The notes: a model not told the origin generated them from the sequence alone. DNA of 64,000 nucleotides from Streptomyces rishiriensis (GCF_030815485.1 NZ_JAUSWV010000002.1:6448001-6512000); one strand, 5' to 3'; shown: positions 36,547 to 45,501, counted from the stretch's first letter. A program made the numbers and translations.

Positions 36547-37884
36547 GTGACGACCGTCCAATCGCCTCCCGTACCCCCCACGGCGATACGTCCCCAAGTA
36601 GTGGCCCGCACCGGCCTGTACGCCGTGCTCGCCGCGAACGCGGCCGTCGTGACCCTCTTCGCCGTCCAGGCGGGCTTCGCCTCCAACGCACTCGTCGTGA
36701 TCGGCCGCTTCGCCGGCCTGTACAGCGCCCTGCTGATGGCGTTCCAACTGCTTCTGGTGGCCCGGCTGCCCTGGCTGGACCGCCGCATCGGCATGGACCG
36801 GCTGACCAACTGGCACCGTTGGACCGGTTTCAGCCTGTTGTGGACGTTGGTCGGCCATGTGGTGTTCATCACCTTCGGCTACGCCGCATCCTCGTCGATG
36901 AACCCGGTGAACCAGCTCGTCGACCTCGCCGAGACCGTCGAGGGCGTGCTGCGCGCCGCCGTCGCGATGGTGCTGATCCTGGTCGTCGGCGGCGTTTCCG
37001 GCCGCTGGGCCCGTCGGCGCCTGGCCTACGAGACCTGGCACTTCATCCACCTGTACACGTACGCCGCCGTGATCCTGGCCTTCACCCACCAGGTCGTGGT
37101 CGGTACGACCTTCACCGCGTCGTCCGTCGCCACGGCGTACTGGTACGCGGTGTGGAGCGTCGCCCTCGGCTCGGTGGCTCTGGGCCGGCTGGTCCTGCCG
37201 CTGTGGCGGAACTGGCGCCACCAGTTGCGCGTCGAGGCCGTGGTCCCCGAGGCCGACAACGTCGTAAGCGTTTACATCACCGGTCGTGACCTGGACCGGC
37301 TGCCCGCCCGGGCCGGCCAGTTCTTCCTGTGGCGTTTCCTGACCAAGGACCGCTGGTGGCAGGCGAACCCCTTCTCCCTCTCGGCCGCGCCCGACGGCAC
37401 CCGGCTGCGTCTCACCGCGAAGGCGGCCGGCGCCGGCTCCGCCGGACTGCGCCATCTCCAGCCCGGCACGCGCGTCTTCGCCGAGGGCCCCTACGGCGCC
37501 TTCACCGCCATGCACCGCACCCGGCCCGAGGCGCTGCTCATCGCCGGCGGCGTCGGCGTCACCCCCATCCGGGCGCTCCTGGAGGAGATCCACGGGCACG
37601 CGGTGGTCATCTACCGGGTGGCCGGCGAGCGGGACGCCGTGCTCTACGACGAGCTGCGCGACCTCGCCCTGGCCAAGGGCGCCGAGCTGCACCTGGTCAC
37701 CGGGCCGCCGGTGCCGGACCGGCTGGCGCCGCGTGAACTCGCCGCGCTCGTACCGGACATCGCGGAGCGGGACGTCTTCCTGTGCGGACCGCCGCCGATG
37801 ATGAACGCGGTCCTCGGCACCCTGCGTGAGCTGGACGTGCCCAAGCCGCAGATCCACTTCGAACGCTTCAGCCTGGCGGGATGA
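36547..37884 (+). CDS. Ferric-reductase-like transmembrane oxidoreductase
   Basis: A 445-residue protein with an N-terminal membrane domain of six helices (residues 20-215) containing His pairs for heme (NWHRWTGFSL, HVVFITFG, ETWHFIHLYTY, AFTHQVV). A cytoplasmic ferredoxin-reductase module follows: an FAD motif (NPFSLSAAP), an NAD(P)H motif (IAGGVGVTPIRALLEE) and the terminal CGPPPMM. It moves electrons from NAD(P)H through FAD and hemes to the outer face. It is followed within 10 bases by an FMN-binding protein and ApbE, indicating that the acceptor is the flavinylated protein. The start is GTG with AGGAG upstream. Confidence 0.92.
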   Translation: MTTVQSPPVPPTAIRPQVVARTGLYAVLAANAAVVTLFAVQAGFASNALVVIGRFAGLYSALLMAFQLLLVARLPWLDRRIGMDRLTNWHRWTGFSLLWTLVGHVVFITFGYAASSSMNPVNQLVDLAETVEGVLRAAVAMVLILVVGGVSGRWARRRLAYETWHFIHLYTYAAVILAFTHQVVVGTTFTASSVATAYWYAVWSVALGSVALGRLVLPLWRNWRHQLRVEAVVPEADNVVSVYITGRDLDRLPARAGQFFLWRFLTKDRWWQANPFSLSAAPDGTRLRLTAKAAGAGSAGLRHLQPGTRVFAEGPYGAFTAMHRTRPEALLIAGGVGVTPIRALLEEIHGHAVVIYRVAGERDAVLYDELRDLALAKGAELHLVTGPPVPDRLAPRELAALVPDIAERDVFLCGPPPMMNAVLGTLRELDVPKPQIHFERFSLAG

Positions 37885-37894
37885 GAGAGACATC

Positions 37895-38305
37895 GTGAAG
37901 CGAGCCATACCTGTCCTGGTCCTGTCCGTGGCGGGTCTGATCCCGGTCTGGCGCTACGAGCCGTCGATCGGTACGACATCCACCACCGAGGCCGCCTCGA
38001 CGCCCTCCGCGTCCCCCTCCACGTCGTCCTCGGGCTCCTCGGGATCGACCACGTTCACCGGTACGACCGTGTCCACCGAGAAAGGGGACGTCCAGGTTCG
38101 GATCACCTTCGAGGGCGAAAGGATCACGGCTGTGGAGATGTTGAAGCAGCCGGACCATCCGCAGACGACCGCGGCGGTGCCGAAGCTGATTGCGGAAACG
38201 CTTACGGCGCAGAGTGCGGACGTCGACACCGTTTCGGGTGCGACGATCACGAGCGACGGCTACCGGGAGTCCCTCCAGGCCGCGATCGACGCGAAGGGCG
38301 CCTGA
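37895..38305 (+). CDS. FMN-binding domain protein (flavinylation target)
   Basis: A 136-residue protein with an N-terminal signal or anchor helix (residues 3-19) and a Ser/Thr-rich linker (25-55), then an FMN_bind domain. It carries the flavinylation motif SGATITSDGY (SGAT at 114-117), whose Thr receives FMN covalently from ApbE. The mature domain would sit outside the membrane, accepting electrons from the ferric-reductase-like protein. The start is GTG at 37895. One base separates it from the next gene, so it belongs to a tight operon. Confidence 0.92.
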   Translation: MKRAIPVLVLSVAGLIPVWRYEPSIGTTSTTEAASTPSASPSTSSSGSSGSTTFTGTTVSTEKGDVQVRITFEGERITAVEMLKQPDHPQTTAAVPKLIAETLTAQSADVDTVSGATITSDGYRESLQAAIDAKGA

Positions 38306-38306
38306 C

Positions 38307-39041
38307 GTGCACCGCGTCGAGCACGTCATGGGATTCCCGGTCTCGTTGCGGGTCGACGACACCGTCGTCCCCGACGGGACCGGGGACGCCGTGTTCGCGT
38401 GGCTGCGTGCGGTCGACGCACGGTTCAGCCCGTTCAAGGCCGACAGCGAGGTCTCCCGCTACGGCCGGGGGGAGCTGTCGGCCGACGAGCTGAGCGCCGA
38501 CCTCGTGGAGGTGCTCGACATCTGCGAGCGGTACCGGGTGGCCACCGGCGGCGCCTTCGACATCCGGCTGCCCGGCCGCTGCCTGGACCCCTGCGCGGTG
38601 GTGAAGGGCTGGTCGGTGCAGCGGGCGGCGGAGTTGCTGACGGGGGCCGGGCTCACCCGGTTCTGCCTCAACGCCGGGGGTGACGTGGTCGTTTCCGGCG
38701 GGCCCTGGCGGGTCGGCGTACGGCATCCCGAGATCGCCGACCGGCTGTGCACCGTACTGGACCTCACCGACGGGGCCGTGGCGACCTCCGCTCGATACGA
38801 GCGCGGCGACCACATCCTCGACGGCCGTACCGGCCGTCCGGCGACCGGACTCGACAGTCTCACCGTCGTGGCCCCGACCCTGACCGACGCGGACACCGTC
38901 GCCACGGCCGCCTTCGCCATGGGCGCGGACGGTGTCGAGTGGGCGGCCGCACGGGACGGCTGCGAGGTGTACGCCGTGCTGCCCGGCGGACGCGTGCTGC
39001 GCACCGGCGGCTTCCCGACGGCGGGGACAGCGGCCGCGTGA
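38307..39041 (+). CDS. apbE: FAD:protein FMN transferase
   Basis: A 244-residue ApbE-type flavin transferase, somewhat shorter than usual and lacking a signal peptide. Motifs include HVMGFPVSLRV at the N-terminus, FSPFKADSEVSRY, CAVVKGWSVQRAAELL, NAGGDVVVSGGPWRVGVRHP and the metal-binding end LTVVAPTLTDADTVATAAFAMG. It attaches FMN to the Thr of SGAT motifs, here most likely on the FMN-binding protein just upstream. An absent signal peptide means it acts in the cytoplasm or is exported another way. GTG start. Confidence 0.93.
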   Translation: MHRVEHVMGFPVSLRVDDTVVPDGTGDAVFAWLRAVDARFSPFKADSEVSRYGRGELSADELSADLVEVLDICERYRVATGGAFDIRLPGRCLDPCAVVKGWSVQRAAELLTGAGLTRFCLNAGGDVVVSGGPWRVGVRHPEIADRLCTVLDLTDGAVATSARYERGDHILDGRTGRPATGLDSLTVVAPTLTDADTVATAAFAMGADGVEWAAARDGCEVYAVLPGGRVLRTGGFPTAGTAAA

Positions 39042-39163
39042 GCGTCGAGGCGGTGGCTCTGGGAGTGGCCCTGTGGCTGCTCGGCTGGGGCGCGACGGTC
39101 CTCGCCTGGACATCGGGGCGGGGACGCAGGCCGCAGACCCGTCATCCAGGCCGGCGTTCCTGA
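39038..39163 (+). CDS. Small membrane peptide (41 aa) at the end of the flavinylation operon
   Basis: A 41-residue frame starting with GTG that overlaps the apbE stop (GTGA). It encodes one hydrophobic helix (VEAVALGVALWLLGWGATVLAW) followed by a basic tail (RGRRPQTRHPGRRS). Its coupling to apbE and its membrane topology suggest an accessory of the flavinylated electron chain. Such short frames also arise by chance in high-GC DNA, so I am only moderately confident it is expressed. Confidence 0.5.
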   Translation: MSVEAVALGVALWLLGWGATVLAWTSGRGRRPQTRHPGRRS

Positions 39164-39227
39164 CCCCTGCCGCTCCGGTGCGAAACGCTTCGAAGCGGTT
39201 CCACAACGGATCCAGGGCATGCGGAAG

Positions 39228-39261
39228 GCGGGCCGCCGGTCCGGTGACACCGGCGGCCCGC
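39228..39261. terminator. Hairpin terminator, bidirectional
   Basis: Perfect 13-bp arms (GCGGGCCGCCGGT at 39228-39240 and its complement at 39249-39261) enclose eight bases. A T-rich tail (TTCTTCTGT) follows on the + strand. It lies between the flavinylation operon and the convergent GT39 gene. Confidence 0.85.
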
Positions 39262-39280
39262 TTCTTCTGTCCCGGTGTCC

Positions 39281-41419
39281 TCAGCTGACGTCGGACGCGT
39301 CCAGGCGGTAGAGACCGCTGTAGTCGGACACGGCCGTGCCGTTCGCCTCGACCCAGGTCGACACCCCGGAGTCCGAGGAGCCCTGGCCGTCGGCGCCGAC
39401 CACGATGTAGTGCAGCTTGCCCGCCTTCACGAGGCTCTTCAGCTTGGCCAGTGTCATCGCGTTGTCGCTGCCGGACCAGCCGCCCATCGAAATGACCGGC
39501 TCGCCCGACTCCAGGATGATCGAGGAAGCCGTCTGGTCGGTGGCCACCGCCACCAGCCAGGTGGCACCGTCCTGGTTCTTCTTCAGGTATGTGATCATCG
39601 CGGACGACACCTCGGTACCGCCGCCGGCGCGACCGCCGGAGACGCCGGGCTCCGCCGTCCCCGACTCGGTCGTCCCGGACTCGCTCGTGCCGGATCGGGT
39701 CGTACTCGACTCCGTCGAGCCGCCGTTGTCCGTGTTGTCCGTGGAGCCGCCGCTGTTCGACGGAGGCTGACCCAATTCCTGGTCGGCGTCCGAACCACTC
39801 GTCCCCGTACCGGAGTTGGTTCCCGGTCCGCCGTCGCCCACGTTCCGCTGGCCGCCGCCACCGCCCATGCCGCCGGTGCTCGGCCCGGCCGTCGGGTTGG
39901 TGCCGTTGGTGCCGGAGGTCATGGCCGAGGCCGAGTACGCGGCCGGACCGGCGAGCAGCGCCACGACCGCTGCCAGTGCCGCGACGCCCATCAGCCGCTG
40001 CCGCTTCGCGAACCGGCCGACCAGCAGCCCGATCACCGAGGCGGCCCCCGCCACACCGGCCACGACCTCGGCAACCGTGTACAGCGTTCCGGAGCCGGAG
40101 GCCCGCTGGAGGAGGACGACCGCCCACACCGAGCTCGCCGCCACCGCGGCCGGCAGCACCCCACCCCATTTCGCCGCGGAGCCGTTACGGAAAGCGTTGT
40201 GGAGCATGACGCCGCCCGCGCCGGCCAGGGCCGCGATGCCGGGCGCCATGGCGGTGGCGTAGTACGGGTGGAAGGTGCCCTCGGCGAGGGCGAAGGTCAG
40301 GTAGTGCAGGACGAACCAGCCGCCCCACAGCATCAGCGCGGCACGCCTGGCATCCGTACGGGGCGCCCGGCCGCGCAGGACGAGACCCGCCATCAGCGCG
40401 ATCGCCGCGAACGGGATCAGCCAGGAGATCTGGCCGCCCATGATGTCGTTGAACATCCGGTAGAGGCCCGCTTCACCGCCGAAGCCGGCACCGTTGCCCT
40501 GAGAGCCCACCGAGGAACTCGCCCCGAAGATACGGCCGAAACCGTTGTAGCCGATGACGAGGTCCCAGACCGTGTTGTCCGTCGAGCCGCCGATGTACGG
40601 GCGGGACGAGGCGGGGATCAGGTCGACGACCACCATCCACCAGGCACTGGAGACGACCAGCGCGACCGTAGCGACGGCAAGGTTGCGTATGCGCTTGCCC
40701 AACGAGACGTTCGCGGCCCACAGATACACCAGGAAGAACGCGGGCAGGACGACGTACGCCTGCATCATCTTCGTGTTGAACGCGAAACCGATGGCGACAC
40801 CGGACCACACCAACGGCATCAGCCGGCCGGTGCGCACAGATTTCAGCAGTGCGGCGGCGCCCAGCAGCATCAGGAAGACGAGGATCGGGTCGGGATTGGT
40901 GTCCCGGGTGATGGCGACCGTGATCGGGGTGAGTGTCAGCGCCAGGGCGGAGATCGTCGCCGCCACCGCCCCGAAGTCCCGCTTGACCAGCCGGTGGAGA
41001 AGCGCGACGGAACCGGTTCCCACGGCGACCATCGGCAGCAGCAACTGCCAGGTGCCGTAACCGAAGGCGCGGGCGGACAGGCCCATCACCCAGAGGGCGA
41101 ACGGCGGCTTGTCCACCGTGATGAAGCTGCCGGCGTCCAGGGCGCCGAAGAAGAATGCCTTCCAGCTCTTGGTGCCGCTGTAGACGGCCGCGTCGTAGAA
41201 GGTGTTACCGGTGACCGAGGAGAGGTTCCAGGCGTAGAGGACCGTGGCCAGGACGAGGATCGCCCAGAGCGCCGGGCGGGCCCAGCGCGGGTCTTCGGGG
41301 GCGCCGGTGAACAGGCGCCTGGCGCGGGAGGAAAGCCCGCCGTCGGAGGGAGGGACGGTGACCCGGTGGCGGGCGCCCTCCTCGTGGACCGGTACGGGCG
41401 GCGGGACGAGTGTCGTCAT
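39281..41419 (-). CDS. Glycosyltransferase family 39 (ArnT/YkcB-like mannosyltransferase)
   Basis: A 712-residue membrane enzyme with 11-12 helices. The GT39 N-terminal signature appears as FYDAAVYSGTKSWKAFFFG with the acidic pair in the first loop, then FITVDKPPFALWVMGL and RDTNPDPILVFLMLLGA. After the last helix (near residue 500) comes a Gly/Ser/Thr-rich linker (about 100 residues) and an extracellular YkcA/B-like C-terminal domain (residues 605-712). Such enzymes transfer sugars from polyprenyl-phosphate donors to wall or protein substrates. GGAGC precedes the ATG at 41419 by eight bases. Confidence 0.92.
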   Translation of the reverse strand: MTTLVPPPVPVHEEGARHRVTVPPSDGGLSSRARRLFTGAPEDPRWARPALWAILVLATVLYAWNLSSVTGNTFYDAAVYSGTKSWKAFFFGALDAGSFITVDKPPFALWVMGLSARAFGYGTWQLLLPMVAVGTGSVALLHRLVKRDFGAVAATISALALTLTPITVAITRDTNPDPILVFLMLLGAAALLKSVRTGRLMPLVWSGVAIGFAFNTKMMQAYVVLPAFFLVYLWAANVSLGKRIRNLAVATVALVVSSAWWMVVVDLIPASSRPYIGGSTDNTVWDLVIGYNGFGRIFGASSSVGSQGNGAGFGGEAGLYRMFNDIMGGQISWLIPFAAIALMAGLVLRGRAPRTDARRAALMLWGGWFVLHYLTFALAEGTFHPYYATAMAPGIAALAGAGGVMLHNAFRNGSAAKWGGVLPAAVAASSVWAVVLLQRASGSGTLYTVAEVVAGVAGAASVIGLLVGRFAKRQRLMGVAALAAVVALLAGPAAYSASAMTSGTNGTNPTAGPSTGGMGGGGGQRNVGDGGPGTNSGTGTSGSDADQELGQPPSNSGGSTDNTDNGGSTESSTTRSGTSESGTTESGTAEPGVSGGRAGGGTEVSSAMITYLKKNQDGATWLVAVATDQTASSIILESGEPVISMGGWSGSDNAMTLAKLKSLVKAGKLHYIVVGADGQGSSDSGVSTWVEANGTAVSDYSGLYRLDASDVS

Positions 41420-42001
41420 GACGCGTGCTCCAGGTGGATGTTCGCCCCGGTGGGCAGGACGGCGGCGGAGGTGGTCGTGCGTGCCGCAGGCACCCGGGGG
41501 GTGCTCGTGCGGCGGGGTACGGCGGGGAAATCGGCGCTGGTGTGGCGGGATACGGCGGGGAGGCGAGTGCGGCCGGTGCGGATGGTCACTCCGCTCGGGC
41601 GAAGCCGGGAGTGGGACAGTGCGCCGAGGTCGGCCTGTTGCCTGAGGTGGCAGTGGCGGGAGATGCGCTTCCGATCGGCGCCCGGCATGGCGGTCGCCTG
41701 GCGGTGGAGACGGCTGCCGGCGGGGAGGTTGCTGTGGCCGGACGGCAGCGGGGCGACCAGAGGGAGGCAGGTCGCCAGGCCTGTCGACAGGTCCACGTCC
41801 AGGGAGGCGGCGGCGCCGTCTGCGCTGAAGCGGTTCCACCCGTGTTTCAGGGGCCGGTCCCAGCCCCGGGCCCCGCCCGGCCCTGGCCCCGACCCTCTTC
41901 TTCCAGGTATGTCGCACGCACGCGAATTTGACGGAGCGTCAGGTCTGGGGCCATGCATCAAGTCGCCCGCGCCGACGTCGTCCACTGTCGCGAAGCAGTT
42001 C

Positions 42002-42110
42002 GGGAACGGAAACAGAAACAGAAACGGAAAGGAGAACGGCAACGGAAAGGGGTACGCGAACGGAAACCGGAACGCGAACGGAAACAGGAAGGATTCTTCG
42101 AGGTGGGCGT
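42002..42110 (+). repeat. Imperfect GGAAAC/GAACGG hexamer tract
   Basis: About 17 imperfect copies of a 6-bp A/G-rich unit (GAAACG, GGAACG and similar) in 109 bp. It resembles the tract at 14577-14815. Confidence 0.8.
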
Positions 42111-42153
42111 GGCGACGGTCGATGCCACCGGCGAGAAGGCGCGCCTCATTGCC

Positions 42154-42216
42154 CACCGGCACCGGCACCGGCACCGGCACCGGCACCGGCACCGGCACCG
42201 GCACCGGCACCGGCAC
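42154..42216 (+). repeat. 6-bp tandem repeat, 10.5 copies (CACCGG)
   Basis: CACCGG is repeated ten and a half times with no mismatch. Related GGCACG units continue to about 42310. It is the longest perfect microsatellite in the window. Confidence 0.95.
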
Positions 42217-42487
42217 GACGGGCACCGATACCCGCACGGGCACCCGCACGCGTTCCGGCACGGGCACGGGCACTGGCACGGGTACCGGCAGCACGGGCAC
42301 CAGCACTTCGGCCGACCGCTGACGGACGCCTCCCGCCTTCGTTTCGTTCATGGCCATGACGATCGAGGCCATGTCTGGGGGAACCCTGAGCCGGTCCTGA
42401 GGGAAGAGTGAGAATCAGCGGACTCACAGGCAGCGCACAGAGGAAACCCCGCTCGCCCAGGTGCGGTTGGCGTGATCCACTGGGGAC

Positions 42488-42895
42488 ATGAGCCTGACGA
42501 GCGAGGTCTTCCTGGTGGGGGAGGGTGCTGAGCTCGACATCCTGGCCGGGCAGCGGGACGGTCGGCCCGACGGAATGGAACTGGCCGGGCCGGAATCCTG
42601 GCGCAGGACGGTCTGGGGCTCGCGGGCCATCCGCCGACTCGGCGCCCGGTTCCTGCCGGCGTCGGTGAGCGTGCACAACGGTGACGTCGTCGCTCCGGAC
42701 GAGATCCCCGCCTTCCTGGCGGAAATCGATCGAGTACGCGCCTACTCGGAGCGGCTCACCGCCGAGACCCGCCCGTCCGACCGGACGGTCGAGAGCCACC
42801 ATCTCCACGTCGCCCGCCGCCTGCATGGCATCGAGGCGAGCGCCCGGTACGCGCAGGGGGCCGGTGGCGGACTGCTGATCTGGTACGCGGTCTAG
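42488..42895 (+). CDS. Hypothetical protein (135 aa), unrecognised
   Basis: A 135-residue soluble protein I do not recognise. It begins MSLTSEVFLVGEGAELDILAG. The middle (SVHNGDVVAPDEIPAFLAEIDRVRAYSERLTAET) forms a likely helical domain, and it ends in a Gly-rich, hydrophobic GAGGGLLIWYAV. Codon third positions are strongly G/C, as in real genes, and the start lies after a 1-kb non-coding stretch. It is 73 bases upstream of the osmoprotectant ABC operon. It could be co-regulated with it, but the spacing leaves room for a promoter. Confidence 0.7.
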   Translation: MSLTSEVFLVGEGAELDILAGQRDGRPDGMELAGPESWRRTVWGSRAIRRLGARFLPASVSVHNGDVVAPDEIPAFLAEIDRVRAYSERLTAETRPSDRTVESHHLHVARRLHGIEASARYAQGAGGGLLIWYAV

Positions 42896-42968
42896 ACTCT
42901 CCTCGCAACGGCCCGAACTCGTATCGAGAGCGGGCAGAAATTGCCAGACCCGAAGGGTATTCGGCGCT

Positions 42969-44123
42969 TTGATACGGATAGATTCAGTCACCAAGCGATA
43001 CCCGGACGGCACGGTGGCGGTCGACCGGCTCTCCCTCGACATACCGGACCGTTCGATCACCGTCCTCGTCGGCCCCTCGGGCTGCGGCAAGACGACCACT
43101 CTGCGGATGATCAACCGGATGGTCGAACCCAGCGAGGGCACGATCCTCATCGACGGTGTCGACAGCCGTCGGCAGCCGGTCAACACGCTGCGCAGGTCCA
43201 TGGGTTACGTCATCCAGAACGCCGGACTCTTCCAGCACCGGACGATCGTCGACAACATCGCCACCGTGCCCCGGATGCTCGGCTGGAGCAAGGACAAGGC
43301 CCGCGCGCGGGCACGGGAACTGATGGAACGGGTCGGCCTCGACGCCTCGTTCGCCAAGCGGTATCCCTACCAGCTCTCCGGCGGCCAGCAACAGCGCGTC
43401 GGCGTGGCCCGAGCGCTCGCCGCCGATCCGCCGGTCCTGCTGATGGACGAGCCGTTCTCCGCCGTCGACCCCGTGGTCCGCAAGGGCCTGCAGGACGAAC
43501 TGCTGCGCATTCAGGAGGAGTTGGGCAAGACCATCGTCTTCGTCACGCATGACATCGACGAGGCCGTCAAGCTCGGCACCATGGTCGCCGTGCTGCGCAC
43601 CGGCGGTCGGCTCGCCCAGTTCGCGCCGCCGGCCGAGCTGTTGTCCGACCCCGCCGACGCGTTCGTCGAGGACTTCCTCGGCGCCGACCGGGGCATCCGG
43701 CGCCTGTCCTTCTTCTCCTCCGCCGGCCTGGAACTGCTCACCACCCCGATCGTCGCGATCGACTCCACGGCCGAGCAGATCGCCGCGCGTGGCGCGACCG
43801 ACGCGCCCTACCTCCTCGTCACCGGTCTGGACGGCCGTCCGCTCGGGTGGAGCGAGCCCGGCGCGCTGACGGCCGGACGGGTCGACGCCGCCCGACTGCT
43901 GTCGTACGGGCGGCCGTTCGTCGCCGGGCGGGACTCGCTGCGCGCCGCCCTCGACTGCGCGGTCCTGTCGCCCACCGGCTGGGCGGTCGCCGTGGACGCC
44001 GAGGGCCGGGCCACCGGAGTCGTCTCCCAGGCGGCCATCGGCGAGGCCATCCGCGGCGCCCACGCGGTAGGCCGTGAGGAGCAGCCGACGCCCGCGGTGA
44101 GCGCCCAGAAGGTCATCCGGTGA
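42969..44123 (+). CDS. Osmoprotectant/glycine betaine ABC transporter ATPase (OpuCA type)
   Basis: A 384-residue ATPase. The Walker A is VGPSGCGKTTTLRMINRM, the signature LSGGQQQRVGVARAL, the Walker B PVLLMDEPFSAVDP and the H-loop FVTHDIDEA, the last typical of the betaine/proline OpuA-C group. Residues 245-384 form a CBS-like regulatory region, which in this family senses ionic strength. A TTG start at 42969 is inferred from the family N-terminus (IRIDSVTKRYPDG). It overlaps the first permease by GTGA. The transporter imports compatible solutes under osmotic stress. Confidence 0.93.
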   Translation: MIRIDSVTKRYPDGTVAVDRLSLDIPDRSITVLVGPSGCGKTTTLRMINRMVEPSEGTILIDGVDSRRQPVNTLRRSMGYVIQNAGLFQHRTIVDNIATVPRMLGWSKDKARARARELMERVGLDASFAKRYPYQLSGGQQQRVGVARALAADPPVLLMDEPFSAVDPVVRKGLQDELLRIQEELGKTIVFVTHDIDEAVKLGTMVAVLRTGGRLAQFAPPAELLSDPADAFVEDFLGADRGIRRLSFFSSAGLELLTTPIVAIDSTAEQIAARGATDAPYLLVTGLDGRPLGWSEPGALTAGRVDAARLLSYGRPFVAGRDSLRAALDCAVLSPTGWAVAVDAEGRATGVVSQAAIGEAIRGAHAVGREEQPTPAVSAQKVIR

Positions 44124-44836
44124 ACCGCTTCTTCGACATCCCCAGCGACCTCCAGCACGACTGGCTCGGTCTCATCGGGCTGCATCTGCGCGAGGCGCTG
44201 CTTCCGGTGCTGGGCGGGCTGCTGCTCGCGCTTCCGCTGGCCCAGCTGTGCGTGCGGCTGCGCTGGCTGTACCCGCCCGTGCTGTGGGTGACGACCGTGC
44301 TCTACGCGATCCCGTCCCTGGCCTTCTTCGTCGTCCTCATCGACTACACGGGGCAGACCGAACTGACGGTGATGATCCCGCTCACCATCTACAGCCTGGT
44401 CGTGCTCGTGCCGGCGATCGTCGACGGCGTCCGTTCGGTCCCGCAGGAGACCCTCGCCGCCGCGACCGCCATGGGCTTCGGACCCGTACGCCGTTACGTC
44501 CTGGTCCAGTTGCCGATCGCGGTGCCCGCCATCATCGCCGGCCTGCGGGTCGCCACCGTGTCCAGCATCAGCCTGGTCAGTGTCGGCATGCTGATCGGCA
44601 ACCAGGGTGCGCTCGGCAACCTGCTGCACGACGCACAGATCTACAACCGGCCGGAACTCGCCTGGAACTCCGTGATCACGAGTGCCGCTCTGGCGGTGCT
44701 CGCGGACGCACTGCTGGTCGTCGTACGGATTCTGCTCACGCCCTGGATGCCGAGCGGCGCGCGCGTGGAAAAGAGCAAGCCGGCCGGGGTCCGGCCGGAA
44801 CCGGCCGTGCCCGCCCTGGAGGACGCAGCCCGGTGA
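44120..44836 (+). CDS. Osmoprotectant ABC transporter permease
   Basis: A 238-residue permease with five to six membrane helices. The EAA-like loop reads ETLAAATAMGFGPVRRYVLVQLPIAVPAIIAGLR, and the end region GALGNLLHDAQIYN is typical of OpuCB/OpuCD-type subunits. It starts with GTG overlapping the ATPase stop and ends overlapping the second permease (GTGA), so the three are translated as a unit. Confidence 0.94.
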   Translation: MNRFFDIPSDLQHDWLGLIGLHLREALLPVLGGLLLALPLAQLCVRLRWLYPPVLWVTTVLYAIPSLAFFVVLIDYTGQTELTVMIPLTIYSLVVLVPAIVDGVRSVPQETLAAATAMGFGPVRRYVLVQLPIAVPAIIAGLRVATVSSISLVSVGMLIGNQGALGNLLHDAQIYNRPELAWNSVITSAALAVLADALLVVVRILLTPWMPSGARVEKSKPAGVRPEPAVPALEDAAR

Positions 44837-45501
44837 ACGTCATCAATTTCGTAAGCGCCTTCTTCAGCGAGAGCGCGCACTGGCAGGGTTACGACGGAAT
44901 CCCCACCCGCGTGTGGGAACACGTCCAGTACTCCCTGGAAGCCCTTGCCCTCGCTGCCGTGATCGGGCTGCCGATCGGCCTGGTGACGGGTCACTACGGG
45001 CGGGGCGGAAACGTCCTTTCCCTGGTTGCCACCGCCGGTCGGGCGCTGCCCACCTTCGGTCTGCTGGTGGTGACGACCATCGTGCTCGGGTTCGGCATGC
45101 TGCCGGTGATGATCCCGCTGGTCGTCCTCGCGGTCCCGCCGATCCTGGTCACCACGTACGAGGCGGTGCGCTCCGTCGATCCGTCCCCCGTGGACGCCGC
45201 ACGGGGTATGGGCATGGGGGAGTCCGGCGTCCTGCTGCGCGTGGAACTGCCCGTGGCGCTTCCGATGATCTTCGGTGGGCTGCGTTCGGCGGCCATCCAG
45301 ATCGTCTCCACGGCCACCATCGCCGCGTACGTCAGCCTCGGTGGTCTCGGCCGCTACATCGTCGACGGCCTCTACCAGCACGACTACGAGAAGGTGGTGG
45401 GCGGCGCCACCCTGGTCGCCGGCATGGCACTCGCGACACTCGCGGTGTTCTGGGCGGCGGCCAAGGTGACGGTCTCGCCGGGGGTCCGCAGGAGCAACTA
45501 G
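44833..45501 (+). CDS. Osmoprotectant ABC transporter permease
   Basis: The second permease (222 residues) of the betaine-type importer. The coupling loop is SPVDAARGMGMGESGVLLRVELPVALPMIFGGLR, followed by ATIAAYVSLGGLGRYIVDGLYQHD, typical of OpuCD. The GTG start overlaps the preceding stop. A frame extension to 44248 exists but would overlap the first permease almost entirely. Its stop lies inside the first copy of a 33-bp repeat. The binding protein that should follow is instead found at 51664. Confidence 0.94.
   Translation: MNVINFVSAFFSESAHWQGYDGIPTRVWEHVQYSLEALALAAVIGLPIGLVTGHYGRGGNVLSLVATAGRALPTFGLLVVTTIVLGFGMLPVMIPLVVLAVPPILVTTYEAVRSVDPSPVDAARGMGMGESGVLLRVELPVALPMIFGGLRSAAIQIVSTATIAAYVSLGGLGRYIVDGLYQHDYEKVVGGATLVAGMALATLAVFWAAAKVTVSPGVRRSN

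Larger units (their letters stand above)
41420..42487. other. Non-coding region with hexamer repeats
   Basis: This 1,068-bp gap before the next gene has no convincing reading frame: one leftward frame is open but reads as Val-Pro and Phe-Pro runs. It holds the GGAAAC/GAACGG tract (42002-42110), the CACCGG array (42154-42216) and a decaying GGCACG continuation to about 42310. The promoter of the GT39 gene should be near its left end. Confidence 0.65.

Noticed and set aside
39275..42322. A 1,015-codon open frame on the + strand opposite the GT39 gene
   Set aside because: It mirrors the true GT39 gene and reads as charged, repetitive sequence without any domain. Long antisense frames are common in high-GC DNA.
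41416..42372. A 318-codon leftward frame with Val-Pro and Phe-Pro runs
   Set aside because: The runs are products of hexamer repeats. The rest has no family resemblance or conserved pattern, so I treat the region as non-coding.
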